64,000 nt of DNA, from positions 496,001 through 560,000 of the forward strand of contig CAVOKQ010000007.1 of the NCBI GenBank assembly GCA_963696545.1, written 5' to 3'. Numbering within the stretch: the stretch's first letter is position 1; the number at the start of each line of letters is the position of its first letter. Shown here in pieces: positions 39,405-48,218 of the stretch. A model generated the notes under the pieces. The model was not told the DNA's origin, did not search any database, and saw only the letters and a program-made list of their open reading frames with translations. This DNA is from RPQJ01 sp963696545. Its GTDB lineage: Bacteria; Pseudomonadota; Gammaproteobacteria; Steroidobacterales; Steroidobacteraceae. The position numbers and the translations under genes are program-made.

Positions 39405-39915
39405 TCAGGCCGCGGCGGTCTTCTTCTTGCGCGGCGCGCGCGGCTTCTTCGCCGGCTCCTCGCCGCGCTTTCGGCCGCCGGCGCGGCGGCCTTCTTCTTG
39501 CGGGCCTGCGGCTTCGCCGCGGCCTCGTCGGCCGGCTTCGCGGCCTCGCGGCCGGCGCCGCCTGGTCGACCAGCGCCATCAGCGCCATGTCGGCATTGTC
39601 GCCGGCACGGTTCGCCATGTGCAGGATGCGGGTATAGCCGCCCGGGCGCGCCTTGAAGCGCGGGCCCAGCTCGTCGAACAGCTTCACGACGATCTCGGCG
39701 TCGCGCAGCCTGGCGAACGCGCGGCGACGATTGGCCTGGCTGTCGATCTTGCCGAGCGTGATCAGCGGCTCGACGTAGCGGCGCAGTTCCTTCGCCTTCG
39801 GCACGGTCGTGCGGATGGTCTCGTGGCGCAGCAGCGATGCCGCCATGTTGCGCAGCATCGCCGAGCGATGCGTGGAGTTGCGGCTAAGCTGCCGCCCGGA
39901 AAGTCCGTGTCTCAT
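39405..39915 (-). CDS. rplQ: 50S ribosomal protein L17 with Lys/Ala-rich tail (two frameshifts)
   Basis: The core L17 (MRHGLSGRQLSRNSTHRSAMLRNMAASLL to GDNADMALMALVDQ, about 115 residues) is intact. After it a basic low-complexity tail continues (EAAKPADEAAAKPQARKKK, later EEPAKKPRAPRKKKTAAA) and requires frame changes near 39563 and 39467, giving about 169 residues. E. coli L17 has 127 residues. Last gene of the alpha operon, followed by the strong terminator. Confidence 0.9.
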
Positions 39916-39951
39916 CTTCGTCTCTCGCCTCGATCCGCGGTCGGTGCTCCG

Positions 39952-39982
39952 ACTAGCCGCTGATCACTGATCATTGGTCACT
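39952..39982. repeat. Heptamer repeat, copy 2 (rpoA-rplQ gap), single arm
   Basis: Read on the minus strand this begins with the last base of the rpoA stop region and gives AGTGACC, AATGATC, AGTGATC, AGCGGCT, AGT. The complementary arm is missing, so this is a half-element. It separates rpoA from rplQ, which are usually only a few bases apart. Confidence 0.6.
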
Positions 39983-40987
39983 TCAGATGACGTCGCGCTC
40001 TTCGTCGCGCTTCAGGCCGGCCGGCGGCCAGTTGTCGAGGCGCATGCCGAGCGTGAGCCCGTGGCTCTCGAGCACTTCCTTGATCTCGGTGAGCGACTTC
40101 TTGCCGAGGTTCGGCGTGCGCAGCAGCTCGACCTCGGTCTTCTGCACGAGGTCGCCGATGTAGTGGATGTTCTCGGCCTTCAGGCAGTTCGCGCTGCGGA
40201 CCGTGAGCTCGAGCTCGTCGACCGGGCGCAGCAGCAGCGGGTCGAAGTGGTGCTCGCTCGGCTTCGCCTTGTCCTCGTCCTGGCCCTGCAGGTCGACGAA
40301 CACGGACAGCTGGTCCTTCAGGATCGAGCCGGCGCGGCGGATCGCCTCTTCCGGGTCGATCGTGCCGTTGGTCTCGATGTCGATGATCAGCTTGTCGAGG
40401 TCGGTGCGCTGCTCGACGCGCGCTGCCTCGACGTTGTAGGTGACCTTGCGGATCGGGCTGAACGACGCGTCGAGCAGCAGGCGGCCGATCGGGCGGCTCG
40501 CCTCCTCGAACGCGAGGCGCTGGCCCGCCGGGCGATAGCCGCGGCCGCGCTCGACCTTCAGCGTCATCACGAGCTCGCCGGCCTTGGTCAGGTTCGCGAT
40601 CACGAGCTCCGGATTGAGGATCTCGACGTCGTGGTCGCCCTGGATGTCGCCGGCGCGGACCGGGCCCGGGCCCTTCTTCGACAGGCGCAGCTCGGACGTC
40701 TCGCGCGCGTTCAGGCGCAGCGCGACCTGCTTGAGGTTCAGCAGGATCTCGACGACGTCCTCCTGGACGCCCTCGATGCTGGTGTACTCGTGCAGCACGC
40801 CCTCGATCTCGGCCTCGGTGATCGCGCTGCCCGGCATCGACGACAGCAGCACGCGCCGCAGCGCGTTGCCGAGCGTGTGGCCGAAGCCGCGCTCGAACGG
40901 CTCGATGACCACGCGGGCGTGGCGGGGGGCCGTCGGCGTCACCTTGACGACGCGCGGGCGGAGGAACTCGCCAATGGCTGAGTGCAT
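39983..40987 (-). CDS. rpoA: RNA polymerase alpha subunit
   Basis: 334 residues. The N-terminal domain for assembly (ERGFGHTLGNALRRVLLSSMPG, VQEDVVEILLNLK) and the C-terminal domain that binds UP elements and activators (CLKAENIHYIGDLVQKTEVELLRTPNLGKKSLTEIKEVLESHGLTLG) are both complete. It lies in the alpha operon after rpsD. The ATG at 40987 matches the family N terminus; a GTG three codons upstream is also open. Confidence 0.97.
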   Translation of the reverse strand: MHSAIGEFLRPRVVKVTPTAPRHARVVIEPFERGFGHTLGNALRRVLLSSMPGSAITEAEIEGVLHEYTSIEGVQEDVVEILLNLKQVALRLNARETSELRLSKKGPGPVRAGDIQGDHDVEILNPELVIANLTKAGELVMTLKVERGRGYRPAGQRLAFEEASRPIGRLLLDASFSPIRKVTYNVEAARVEQRTDLDKLIIDIETNGTIDPEEAIRRAGSILKDQLSVFVDLQGQDEDKAKPSEHHFDPLLLRPVDELELTVRSANCLKAENIHYIGDLVQKTEVELLRTPNLGKKSLTEIKEVLESHGLTLGMRLDNWPPAGLKRDEERDVI

Positions 40988-41005
40988 GGTGGTCACCCTG
41001 CGTGA

Positions 41006-41629
41006 TTACTTGGAGTACAACTCGACGACGAGGCTCTCGTTGATGTCCGGGAGGATGTCGCCACGCTCGGGCAGCGACTTCAGGACACCCGAGAACTTCT
41101 TCTCGTCGACTTCGACCCAGTCGGGGAATCCGACCTGGCCACGGATCTGCAGCGCCTGCTGCACGCGCGCCTGCTTCTGCGCCTTCTCGCGCAGCGCGAT
41201 CACCTCGCCGCCCTTGCACTGGAACGACGGGATGCTGACCATCTCGCCGTTCACGGTGACCGAGCGGTGGCTCACGAGCTGGCGCGCCTCGTTGCGCGTG
41301 GTCGCGAAGCCCATGCGGTACACGACGTTGTCGAGGCGGCCCTCGAGCAGCTGCAGCAGCGTCTCGCCCGTGGCGCCCGGACGGCCGGCGGCCTTCTGGT
41401 AATAGCCGCGGAACTGGCGCTCGAGCACGCCGTACATGCGGCGCAGCTTCTGCTTCTCGCGCAGCTGCAGGCCGTAGCCCGACACGCGCGCGCGGCGCTC
41501 GCCCTTGACGCCGCCCGGCGGCACTTCGAGCTTGCACTTCGACTCGAGCGACTTGACGCCGCTCTTCAGGAAAAGGTCGGTGCCCTCGCGGCGCGAGAGC
41601 TTGCACTTCGGTCCAAGATACCTGGCCAT
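41006..41629 (-). CDS. rpsD: 30S ribosomal protein S4
   Basis: 207 residues, close to E. coli S4 from MARYLGPKCKLSRREGTDLFLKSG to INESLVVELYSK, with the S4 RNA-binding domain RLDNVVYRMGFATTRNEARQLVSH. Primary 16S-binding assembly protein. In E. coli it is also the translational repressor of the alpha operon. It lies between rpsK and rpoA as expected. Confidence 0.97.
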   Translation of the reverse strand: MARYLGPKCKLSRREGTDLFLKSGVKSLESKCKLEVPPGGVKGERRARVSGYGLQLREKQKLRRMYGVLERQFRGYYQKAAGRPGATGETLLQLLEGRLDNVVYRMGFATTRNEARQLVSHRSVTVNGEMVSIPSFQCKGGEVIALREKAQKQARVQQALQIRGQVGFPDWVEVDEKKFSGVLKSLPERGDILPDINESLVVELYSK

Positions 41630-41654
41630 TTCGATCTTCCTCGGCTGCGCGCGA

Positions 41655-42062
41655 TCAGACGCGGCGCTTCTTGGGCGGACGGCACCCGTTGTGCGGGATC
41701 GGCGTCACGTCCTCGATGCTGGTCACCTTGAGGCCGGCGGCATTCAGCGCGCGCACGGCCGACTCGCGGCCCGGGCCCGGCCCGCGCACACGCACTTCGA
41801 CCGTCCTCAAGCCATACTCCTGCGCGGCGGTGCCCGCCTTCTCGGCCGCAACCTGCGCGGCGAACGGCGTGCTCTTGCGCGAGCCGCGGAAGCCGCAGCC
41901 GCCCGACGTCGCCCAGGACAGCGTGTTGCCCTGCCGGTCGGTGATGGTCACCACCGTGTTGTTGAACGACGCGTGCACGTGCGCGATGCCGTCGGTCACC
42001 ATGCGCTTGACCTTCTTGCGCGGCTTGCCGGCGCCAGACGTCTGCTTCTTGTCATCGGACAT
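41655..42062 (-). CDS. rpsK: 30S ribosomal protein S11
   Basis: 135 residues: VTDGIAHVHASFNNTVVTITDRQGNTLSWAT, FKGSRKS-like FRGSRKSTPFAAQVAAE and the C-terminal DVTPIPHNGCRPPKKRRV. Forms the mRNA platform with S7 and S18. Short extra N terminus (SDDKKQTSGAGK). Alpha operon, between rpsM and rpsD. Confidence 0.97.
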   Translation of the reverse strand: MSDDKKQTSGAGKPRKKVKRMVTDGIAHVHASFNNTVVTITDRQGNTLSWATSGGCGFRGSRKSTPFAAQVAAEKAGTAAQEYGLRTVEVRVRGPGPGRESAVRALNAAGLKVTSIEDVTPIPHNGCRPPKKRRV

Positions 42063-42096
42063 GAGGATTCAGGCCTCGTTCAGAGGGCGCGGCCGA

Positions 42097-42477
42097 TCAG
42101 GCCTTGCCAACAGGAGCGTTCAACTTCACCGCCGCCTTGCGCGGGCCCTTGCGCGTGCGCGCATTGGTGCGCGTGCGCTGGCCCCGCATCGGCAGGCCCT
42201 TGCGGTGACGGATACCGCGGTAGCTACCGAGGTCCATCAGCCGCTTGATGTTCATCGAGACTTCGCGTCGCAGGTCGCCTTCGACCGGCAGGCGGGCGAT
42301 CGCGGAACGCAGCGCAGCCACCTCGGGCTCGGTCAGGTCCTTGACCTTGGTGTCCGGCTTGACGCCCGCCGCCTCGCAGGCGCGCTGCGCCTGGCTGCGG
42401 CCGACGCCGTAGATGGACGTGAGGCCCACCCACACGTGCTTGTTCATCGGAATGTTTATGCCGGCGATACGGGCCAT
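42097..42477 (-). CDS. rpsM: 30S ribosomal protein S13
   Basis: 126 residues: MARIAGINIPMNKHVWVGLTSIYGVGRSQA at the N terminus and the basic tail with GIRHRKGLPMRGQRTRTNARTRKGPRK. Contacts the 50S subunit and tRNA in the head. First gene of the alpha operon, preceded by a good promoter and by GGAG 9 nt upstream of the ATG. Confidence 0.97.
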   Translation of the reverse strand: MARIAGINIPMNKHVWVGLTSIYGVGRSQAQRACEAAGVKPDTKVKDLTEPEVAALRSAIARLPVEGDLRREVSMNIKRLMDLGSYRGIRHRKGLPMRGQRTRTNARTRKGPRKAAVKLNAPVGKA

Positions 42478-42510
42478 TTGAGGCTCACTCCGGGGCGCGA
42501 AAAGCCCGAA

Positions 42511-42539
42511 ATAATAACTGAATTACGCTGGTTACTCAA
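42511..42539 (-). promoter_or_regulatory. Probable sigma70 promoter of the alpha operon (rpsM)
   Basis: On the minus strand TTGAGT (-35), a 17-nt spacer and TATTAT (-10, five of six) lie in an unusually AT-rich gap between rpmJ and rpsM. The start of transcription would be about 25-30 nt upstream of the rpsM ATG. This leaves a short leader, shorter than the S4-binding pseudoknot leader of E. coli. Confidence 0.65.
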
Positions 42540-42555
42540 TGCAGTCGGCCTAGGC

Positions 42556-42672
42556 TCAGCCTTGCCGCTGCTTGTGCCGCTTGTCACTGCTGCAGATGAC
42601 GTAGACCACGCCGCGGCGGCGCACCACCTTGCAGTTCTTGCAGATCCGTTTGACTGAGGGTCGAACTTTCAT
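42556..42672 (-). CDS. rpmJ: 50S ribosomal protein L36 (zinc-binding form)
   Basis: 38 residues translated from the sequence: MKVRPSVKRICKNCKVVRRR, then GVVYVICSSDKRHKQRQG. The four zinc ligands Cys11, Cys14, Cys27 and His33 are present, so this is the C+ form used in zinc-replete cells. Last gene of the spc operon, 28 nt after secY. Confidence 0.95.
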   Translation of the reverse strand: MKVRPSVKRICKNCKVVRRRGVVYVICSSDKRHKQRQG

Positions 42673-42699
42673 GGGTCATTCTCCGACGGGGGCGGCCGC

Positions 42700-44044
42700 T
42701 CAGCGCAGCTGCCCGGCTCGGCCGTAGCCGCGCAGGTTGGCCTTTTTCATCAGCCCCTCGTACTGGTGCGACATCAGGTGCGCCTGCAGCTGGGCCATGA
42801 AGTCCATGATCACCACCACGATGATCAGGAGCGAGGTGCCGCCGAAATAGAACGGCACGCGGAACTGGGAAATCAGGATCTCGGGGATCAGGCACACGAG
42901 CGGTCACGTACAGCGCGCCCCAGACCGTGAGCCGGGTGAGCACCTTGTCGATGTACTCGGCGGTGTGCTGGCCCGGGCGGATGCCCGGGATGAAGGCGCC
43001 GGACTTCTTCAGGTTCTCCGCCGTCTCGCGCGAGTTGAACACCAGCGCGGTGTAGAAGAAGCAGAAGAAGATGATCAGGCCGGCGTAGAGGATCATGTGC
43101 ACGGGCTGGCCGATGCCGAGGCTGGCGGCGACGTTCTGCAGCCAGCCGAAGTTCTCGGAGGTGCCGAACCAGCTGGCGATCGTCGCCGGGAAGAGCAGCA
43201 GGCTCGAGGCGAAGATCGGCGGGATCACGCCCGACATGTTGAGCTTGAACGGCAGGTGCGTGGTCGTCCCCGCGAACATGCGGCGGCCCTGCTGGCGCTT
43301 GGCGTAGTTGACCGGGATGCGGCGCTGGGCGCGCTCGACGAACACGACGAAGGCCGTGACCGCGCCGACCATCAGCACCAGGATCAGCGCCAGCGCCGGG
43401 TTGATCTCGCCGTTGCGCACCAGCTCGAGCGTGCCGCCGATCGCGGCCGGCAGGCCCGCGACGATGCCCGCGAGGATGATCATGGAGATGCCGTTGCCGA
43501 GGCCACGCTCGGTGATCTGCTCGCCGAGCCACATCAGGAACATCGTGCCCGCGACCAGCGTGATCGTGGCCATGAACACGAACTGCGGCCCCGGGTTGAG
43601 CACGACGCCCTGGTTCTGGAACGCGACGGCGGCGCCGGCGCCCTGGAAGGCCGCGAGGCCCACCGTGCCCCAGCGCGTGTACTGCGTGAGCTTGCGGCGG
43701 CCGGCCTCGCCTTCCTTGCGCAGCGCCTGCAGCTGCGGCACCACCACGGCCATCATCTGCACGATGATGGACGCCGAGATGTACGGCATCACGCCCATCG
43801 CGAAGATCGACAGGCGCTGCAGCGCGCCGCCCGAGAACATGTTGAACATGCTCAGGATCGTGCCCTGCTGGTCCTGGAAGAAGCGCGCCAGCGCCACCGG
43901 GTCGATGCCGGGCACCGGGATGAACGTGCCGATCCGGTAGACGACCAGGCCACCGAGCAGGAAGAGAAACCTCCTCCGCAGTTCGGTGAACCGGCCGGCC
44001 TCGCCGAGCGCGGCGACGGGATTCGATGAAAGGGGGTTGGCCAC
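42700..44044 (-). CDS. secY: Protein translocase subunit SecY (one frameshift)
   Basis: The ten-helix translocon channel. PVPGIDPVALARFF, MFSGGALQRLSIFAMGVMPYISASIIVQ, WLGEQITERGLGNGISMII, IPPIFASSLLLFPAT and the C-terminal SLLIIVVVIMDFMAQLQAHLMSHQYEGLMKKANLRG are present. The frame breaks near 42900, between helices 9 and 10 (ALYVTA then CLIPEILIS). One extra base accounts for the length (about 447 residues). Starts at GTG. Spc operon between rplO and rpmJ. Confidence 0.95.
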
Positions 44045-44071
44045 TTAGGGATCCTTGCCTGGTCGGTCCGC

Positions 44072-44509
44072 TCAGGCGGCCTCGACCGTGCCGCCGGCGG
44101 CTTCGATCGCCGCGCGCGCGCCCTTGGTGACGCCGACGCCCTTCACGGTCACGGCGGTCTTGATCTCGCCGGACAGCATGACGCGGGCACGCACGGCGTT
44201 CGCCGGCACGACACCGGCCTTCTTCAGCGCGTCGAGGTCGACGACGCCACCCGCGACGAGCGCGAGTTCATTGAGGCGGACCTCGGCCACGAGCGGCGAG
44301 ATCTTCGAGCGGAAGCCGATCTTCGGCAACCGGCGCTGCAGCGGCATCTGGCCGCCCTCGAAGCCGACCTTGTGGTAGCCGCCCTTGCGGGCGCGCTGGC
44401 CCTTCACGCCACGGCCGCAGGTCTTGCCCTGGCCGGCCGAAGCGCCGCGACCCACGCGCCGCGCGATCTTCTTCGAGCCCGCCGCCGGGGAAATGCTGTT
44501 CATTTTCAT
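44072..44509 (-). CDS. rplO: 50S ribosomal protein L15
   Basis: 145 residues with the Gly-rich N terminus RRVGRGASAGQGKTCGRGVKGQRARKGG and PLQRRLPKIGF. Late 50S assembly protein. Spc operon between rpmD and secY. Confidence 0.96.
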   Translation of the reverse strand: MKMNSISPAAGSKKIARRVGRGASAGQGKTCGRGVKGQRARKGGYHKVGFEGGQMPLQRRLPKIGFRSKISPLVAEVRLNELALVAGGVVDLDALKKAGVVPANAVRARVMLSGEIKTAVTVKGVGVTKGARAAIEAAGGTVEAA

Positions 44510-44516
44510 GATGTGC

Positions 44517-44720
44517 TCAGGCCTCTTCCACGCGGAACAGGTGCCGCGAGGCGTTGATCATGCCGCGGTTCTCCCGCGTGTCCGCCACGACCACGGTCTG
44601 GTTCATGCGGCGCAGCCCGAGCCCGCTCGCGGTGGCGCGATGCCGGCGCAACTGGCCGTAGACGCTCTTCACCAGCGTCACCTTGACGGTCTTCTGCCGA
44701 AGTGCTGTCTGCTTGTCCAT
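44517..44720 (-). CDS. rpmD: 50S ribosomal protein L30
   Basis: 67 residues: VKVTLVKSVYGQLRRHRATASGLGLRRMNQTVVVADT, then INASRHLFRVEEA. The ATG is 5 nt after the rpsE stop. Standard spc operon position between rpsE and rplO. Confidence 0.95.
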   Translation of the reverse strand: MDKQTALRQKTVKVTLVKSVYGQLRRHRATASGLGLRRMNQTVVVADTRENRGMINASRHLFRVEEA

Positions 44721-44725
44721 GTCGC

Positions 44726-45232
44726 TCACCCCACGAGGTCGGCGAGGCGCTTGCCGCGCTTGGCCGCGATCTGCTCGGGCGACGGCGCCAGCGTGAGCGC
44801 GTTCATGGTCGCGCGCACCACGTTGATCGGGTTGCGCGAGCCGTAGCTCTTGGCGAGGACGTTGCGCACGCCCGCGCACTCGAACACGGCGCGCATGCTG
44901 CCACCCGCGATCACGCCGGTGCCGTCCGCGGCGGGCTGCATGTACACCTTCGCGGTGCCATGGCGTCCCGTCACCGCGAAATGCAGCGTCGTATTGCGCA
45001 GGCTGACGTTCGTCAGGTTCTTGCGCGCCTGCTGCATCGCCTTCTGGATGGCGACCGGCACTTCGCGCGCCTTGCCATAGCCGAAGCCGACGCGGCCGTT
45101 GCCGTCGCCCACAACCGTCAACGCGGTGAAGCCGAACTGGCGGCCACCCTTGACGACCTTCGCGACGCGATTGACCGCCACGAGCTTCTCGATGAACTCG
45201 TCGGCGGACGCGGCCTTTTCAATTCTCGCCAT
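44726..45232 (-). CDS. rpsE: 30S ribosomal protein S5
   Basis: 168 residues: double-stranded RNA-binding-like domain (VAVNRVAKVVKGGRQFGFTALTVVGDGNGRVGFGYGKA) and the C-terminal domain with AGGSMRAVFECAGVRNVLAKSYGSRNPINVVRAT. Important for decoding accuracy. Spc operon. Confidence 0.97.
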   Translation of the reverse strand: MARIEKAASADEFIEKLVAVNRVAKVVKGGRQFGFTALTVVGDGNGRVGFGYGKAREVPVAIQKAMQQARKNLTNVSLRNTTLHFAVTGRHGTAKVYMQPAADGTGVIAGGSMRAVFECAGVRNVLAKSYGSRNPINVVRATMNALTLAPSPEQIAAKRGKRLADLVG

Positions 45233-45264
45233 TGCTGCTCCTCGGAATCAGTACGGTGACGGGC

Positions 45265-45615
45265 TCAGAACTCGAGCCCGTGCTCGCGCGCGGACTCCGC
45301 GAGCGCCTTGACGCGCCCGTGGTACCTGAAGCCAGACCGGTCGAACGCCACGCGGGTGATGCCCTTCGCCTTGGCCCGCTCCGCGATCGCCTTGCCCACC
45401 GCCTTCGCGGCCTCGACGTTGCCGGTGCCCTTGAGGCCCTCGGCGACGGCGTCCTGCAGGGTCGATGCGACCGCGACCACGCGCGACTGCGGGTCGAACA
45501 CCTGCGCATAAATGTGCTGCGCGGTCCGATGCACCGAGAGGCGCATGACCTTCAGCTCCTGGATCTTGGCGCGGCCGCGGCGGGCGCGCTTCAGACGACT
45601 GTCTCTCTTTTCCAT
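45265..45615 (-). CDS. rplR: 50S ribosomal protein L18
   Basis: 116 residues: RLSVHRTAQHIYAQVFD, ASTLQDAVAEGLKGTGN and FDRSGFRYHGRVKALAESAREHGLEF. Binds 5S rRNA together with L5 and L25. Spc operon between rplF and rpsE. Confidence 0.96.
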   Translation of the reverse strand: MEKRDSRLKRARRGRAKIQELKVMRLSVHRTAQHIYAQVFDPQSRVVAVASTLQDAVAEGLKGTGNVEAAKAVGKAIAERAKAKGITRVAFDRSGFRYHGRVKALAESAREHGLEF

Positions 45616-45624
45616 GCGGCACCC

Positions 45625-46158
45625 TTACTTCTTCTTCGTTTCCTTGAGCTCGATGCGCTCACCGGAATAACGAACGCCCTTGCCCTTGTAGGGCTCAGGG
45701 GAACGGAACGCGCGGATCTCGGCGGCCACCTGGCCGACCTGCTGACGATCCATGCCCTTGACGAGGACCTCCGTCTGCGACGGCGTCTCGATCGTGATGC
45801 CCTCGGGGGCCTCGTAGACGGCGGGGTGCGAGAAGCCGAGCGTGAGGTTGAGGTTCTTGCCCTGCGCCTGCGCGCGGTAGCCGACGCCCACCAGCTCGAG
45901 CTTCTTCTCGTAACCCTTCGAGACGCCCACGACGAAGTTGGCGAGGTGCGCGCGCAGCGATCCCGCGTGCATCATCGCCTCGCGGCTCGGCTCGGCGACC
46001 TGGACCTGCACCGTCTGGCCTTCCTGCACCAGCGTGAGCCCGGGACGCAGCGACAACTTGAGCGCGCCCTTGGCGCCCTTCACGGTGACGGTCTCCCCGT
46101 CCACCGTGGCGGTTACGCCCTGGGGCAGCGCGACCGGCTTTTTTGCGACTCGTGACAT
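45625..46158 (-). CDS. rplF: 50S ribosomal protein L6
   Basis: 177 residues: MSRVAKKPVALPQGV at the N terminus, the L6 signature in PEPYKGKGVRYSGERIELKETKKK at the C terminus, and GVSKGYEKKLELVGVGYRA in the middle. Lies near the GTPase-associated centre. Spc operon. Confidence 0.97.
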   Translation of the reverse strand: MSRVAKKPVALPQGVTATVDGETVTVKGAKGALKLSLRPGLTLVQEGQTVQVQVAEPSREAMMHAGSLRAHLANFVVGVSKGYEKKLELVGVGYRAQAQGKNLNLTLGFSHPAVYEAPEGITIETPSQTEVLVKGMDRQQVGQVAAEIRAFRSPEPYKGKGVRYSGERIELKETKKK

Positions 46159-46186
46159 GTTTTGAATCCTGTTTCCGCCGCCGTGG

Positions 46187-46582
46187 TCAGGCCACGATGC
46201 AGAGAACCTCGCCGCCGTGGCCGGCAGCGCGCGCCTCGCGGTCCGTCATCACGCCGCGCGAGGTGGAGATGATGGCCACGCCCATGCCGCCGAGGATGCG
46301 CGGCAGTTCGTCCTTGCCCTTGTACACGCGCAGTCCCGGACGGCTGACGCGCTCGAGGCGGTCGATGACCGGGCGGCCCTGGTAGTACTTGAGGTGCACC
46401 GTCAGCGTGGGCTTGCCGTCGCCGTCGGCGACGCCGAAGTCCTCGATGTAGCCCTCGTCCTTCAGCACCTTGGCCAGCGCCAGCTTGATGCGCGAGGTCG
46501 GCATGCCGACTTCGGGCTTGCCGGAGCTCTGCCCGTTTCGGATGCGGGTAAGGAAGTCCGCGATGGGATCCGTCATGCTCAT
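46187..46582 (-). CDS. rpsH: 30S ribosomal protein S8
   Basis: 131 residues: MSMTDPIADFLTRIRNGQSS and the conserved C terminus ISTSRGVMTDREARAAGHGGEVLCIVA. In E. coli S8 also represses the spc operon by binding near the rplE start. The start matches the E. coli MSMQDPIAD. A second ATG two codons in is possible. Confidence 0.97.
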   Translation of the reverse strand: MSMTDPIADFLTRIRNGQSSGKPEVGMPTSRIKLALAKVLKDEGYIEDFGVADGDGKPTLTVHLKYYQGRPVIDRLERVSRPGLRVYKGKDELPRILGGMGVAIISTSRGVMTDREARAAGHGGEVLCIVA

Positions 46583-46602
46583 GTCTTGCTCCAGTCCTGG
46601 CC

Positions 46603-46909
46603 TTACCAGCTGGCCTTGCGCAGGCCCGGGACGTCGCCGCGCATCGTGGCTTCGCGCAGCTTGTGGCGGCCGAGGCCGAACTTCCGATAGACGCCGCGCG
46701 AACGGCCCGTGATGGCGCAGCGATTGCGCATCCGCGAAGCCGACCCGTCGCGCGGCAGCGCCTGGAACTTGCGCAGTCGCCTCCTCGCGCTCGGCGTCCG
46801 TGGACTTCGGGCTGCGGATCGTCTCCTTCAGCCGGGCGCGCTTCGCCGCCTGCTGCTTCACGAGCTTGGCGCGGCGCGTCTCGCGCTCGATCATGCTGGT
46901 CTTGGCCAT
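46603..46909 (-). CDS. rpsN: 30S ribosomal protein S14 (one frameshift)
   Basis: The long, zinc-free S14 type of 101 residues: MAKTSMIERETRRAKLVKQ, then after a break near 46777 (one extra base, between EREEA and LRKFQALP) MRNRCAITGRSRGVYRKFGL and EATMRGDVPGLRKASW. Gene length is 306+1 nt, consistent with one insertion. Spc operon between rplE and rpsH. Confidence 0.94.
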
Positions 46910-46919
46910 TTGCCGGTCC

Positions 46920-47459
46920 TTACTTGCGGAACGGGAAGTTGAAGGATTCGAGCAGCGCCCGTCCCTCACGGTCGTCCCGTGCCGTCGTGGTGATCGTGAT
47001 GTCCATGCCGCGGATCGCGTCGATCTTGTCGTATGCGATCTCGGGGAAAATGATCTGTTCCTTGACGCCGAAGCTGTAGTTGCCGCGGCCGTCGAACGAG
47101 CGGGCCGACACGCCGCGGAAGTCGCGGATGCGCGGCATCGCCACGTTGACCAGGCGGTCGAGGAACTCGTACATGCGCGCGCCGCGCAGCGTGACCTTCG
47201 CGCCCACCGGGATCCCGGCGCGCAGCTTGAACGCCGCGATCGCCTTGCGCGACTTGGTCACGAGCGGCTTCTGGCCCGTGAGCGCCGTCAGGTCGCCCAC
47301 CGCGCCGTCCATCGCCTTCTTGTCGGCGACCGCCTCGCCCACGCCCATGTTCACCGTGATGCGCGTGATCTTCGGCACGCGCATGGGGTTCGTCACGCCG
47401 AGGCTCTTCATGAGCTCGGGAACGACCTTGTCCCGGTAATACGTCTGCAGCCTAGCCAT
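46920..47459 (-). CDS. rplE: 50S ribosomal protein L5
   Basis: 179 residues: MARLQTYYRDKVVPELMKSLG, KITRITVNMGVGEA, FDGRGNYSFGVKEQIIFPEI and the C-terminal RALLESFNFPFRK. Binds 5S rRNA. Spc operon, 19 nt after rplX. Confidence 0.97.
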   Translation of the reverse strand: MARLQTYYRDKVVPELMKSLGVTNPMRVPKITRITVNMGVGEAVADKKAMDGAVGDLTALTGQKPLVTKSRKAIAAFKLRAGIPVGAKVTLRGARMYEFLDRLVNVAMPRIRDFRGVSARSFDGRGNYSFGVKEQIIFPEIAYDKIDAIRGMDITITTTARDDREGRALLESFNFPFRK

Positions 47460-47478
47460 GCCAGCAACCCTCGCCAGA

Positions 47479-47796
47479 TCAGGCGTCCACGACTTCGTCG
47501 TTGGACTTGAAGTAACGCACGCGACGGCCGTCGGCCAGCGTACGGATTCCCACGCGATCGCCCTGCTTCGCAACCGGGTTCCAGAGCAGCACGTTCGAGA
47601 GGTGGAGGGAGGCCTCCTTCTCGACGACGCCGCCCTGGGTGCCGGCCTGCGGGTTGGGACGCGTGTGGCGCTTCACCATGTTCACGTTCTCGACGAGCAC
47701 GCGGTCGTTCTCGAGCACCTTGATGACGGTACCCCGACGGCCCTTGTCGCGGCCGGCGATCACGACCACTTCGTCGCCCTTGCGGATCTTTCTCAT
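47479..47796 (-). CDS. rplX: 50S ribosomal protein L24
   Basis: 105 residues: KOW motif at the N terminus (RKGDEVVVIAGRDKGRRGTVIKVL), NMVKRHTRPNPQAGTQGGVVEKEASLHLSNVLLWNP. Assembly initiator protein of the 50S subunit. Spc operon, after rplN. Confidence 0.96.
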   Translation of the reverse strand: MRKIRKGDEVVVIAGRDKGRRGTVIKVLENDRVLVENVNMVKRHTRPNPQAGTQGGVVEKEASLHLSNVLLWNPVAKQGDRVGIRTLADGRRVRYFKSNDEVVDA

Positions 47797-47822
47797 GCCT
47801 CGTTCCTCTCCGGCGCCGGTGC

Positions 47823-48191
47823 TCAGAGCACTTCCGGCGCGAGCGAGATGATCTTCATGAACTGCGCCGTGCGCAGCTCCCTGGTCACCGGCCCGAAAAT
47901 GCGCGTGCCGATCGGCTCGAGCTTGTTCGTGAGCAGCACGGCCGCATTGCCGTCGAAGCGGATCAGCGAGCCGTCCGGACGGCGCACGCCGTGCGCGGTG
48001 CGCACCACGACCGCGTCGTAGACCTCGCCCTTCTTGACCTTGCCGCGCGGGATCGCGTCCTTGACGCTCACCTTGATCACGTCGCCCACGGAGGCGTAGC
48101 GGCGCTTCGAACCGCCGAGCACCTTGATGCACATCAGTTTGCGCGCGCCGCTGTTGTCGGCGGCCTGCAGCATTGTCAGCATCTGGATCAT
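47823..48191 (-). CDS. rplN: 50S ribosomal protein L14
   Basis: 122 residues: MIQMLTMLQAADNSGARKLMCIKVLGGSKRRYASVGD, VVVRTAHGVRRPDGSLIRFDGNAAVLL and the C-terminal MKIISLAPEVL. It is the docking site of RsfS, which is also encoded in this window. First gene of the spc operon in the classical naming. Confidence 0.97.
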   Translation of the reverse strand: MIQMLTMLQAADNSGARKLMCIKVLGGSKRRYASVGDVIKVSVKDAIPRGKVKKGEVYDAVVVRTAHGVRRPDGSLIRFDGNAAVLLTNKLEPIGTRIFGPVTRELRTAQFMKIISLAPEVL

Positions 48192-48218
48192 GGTCCGGAC
48201 TCCTTAAGACTGCTCGGC

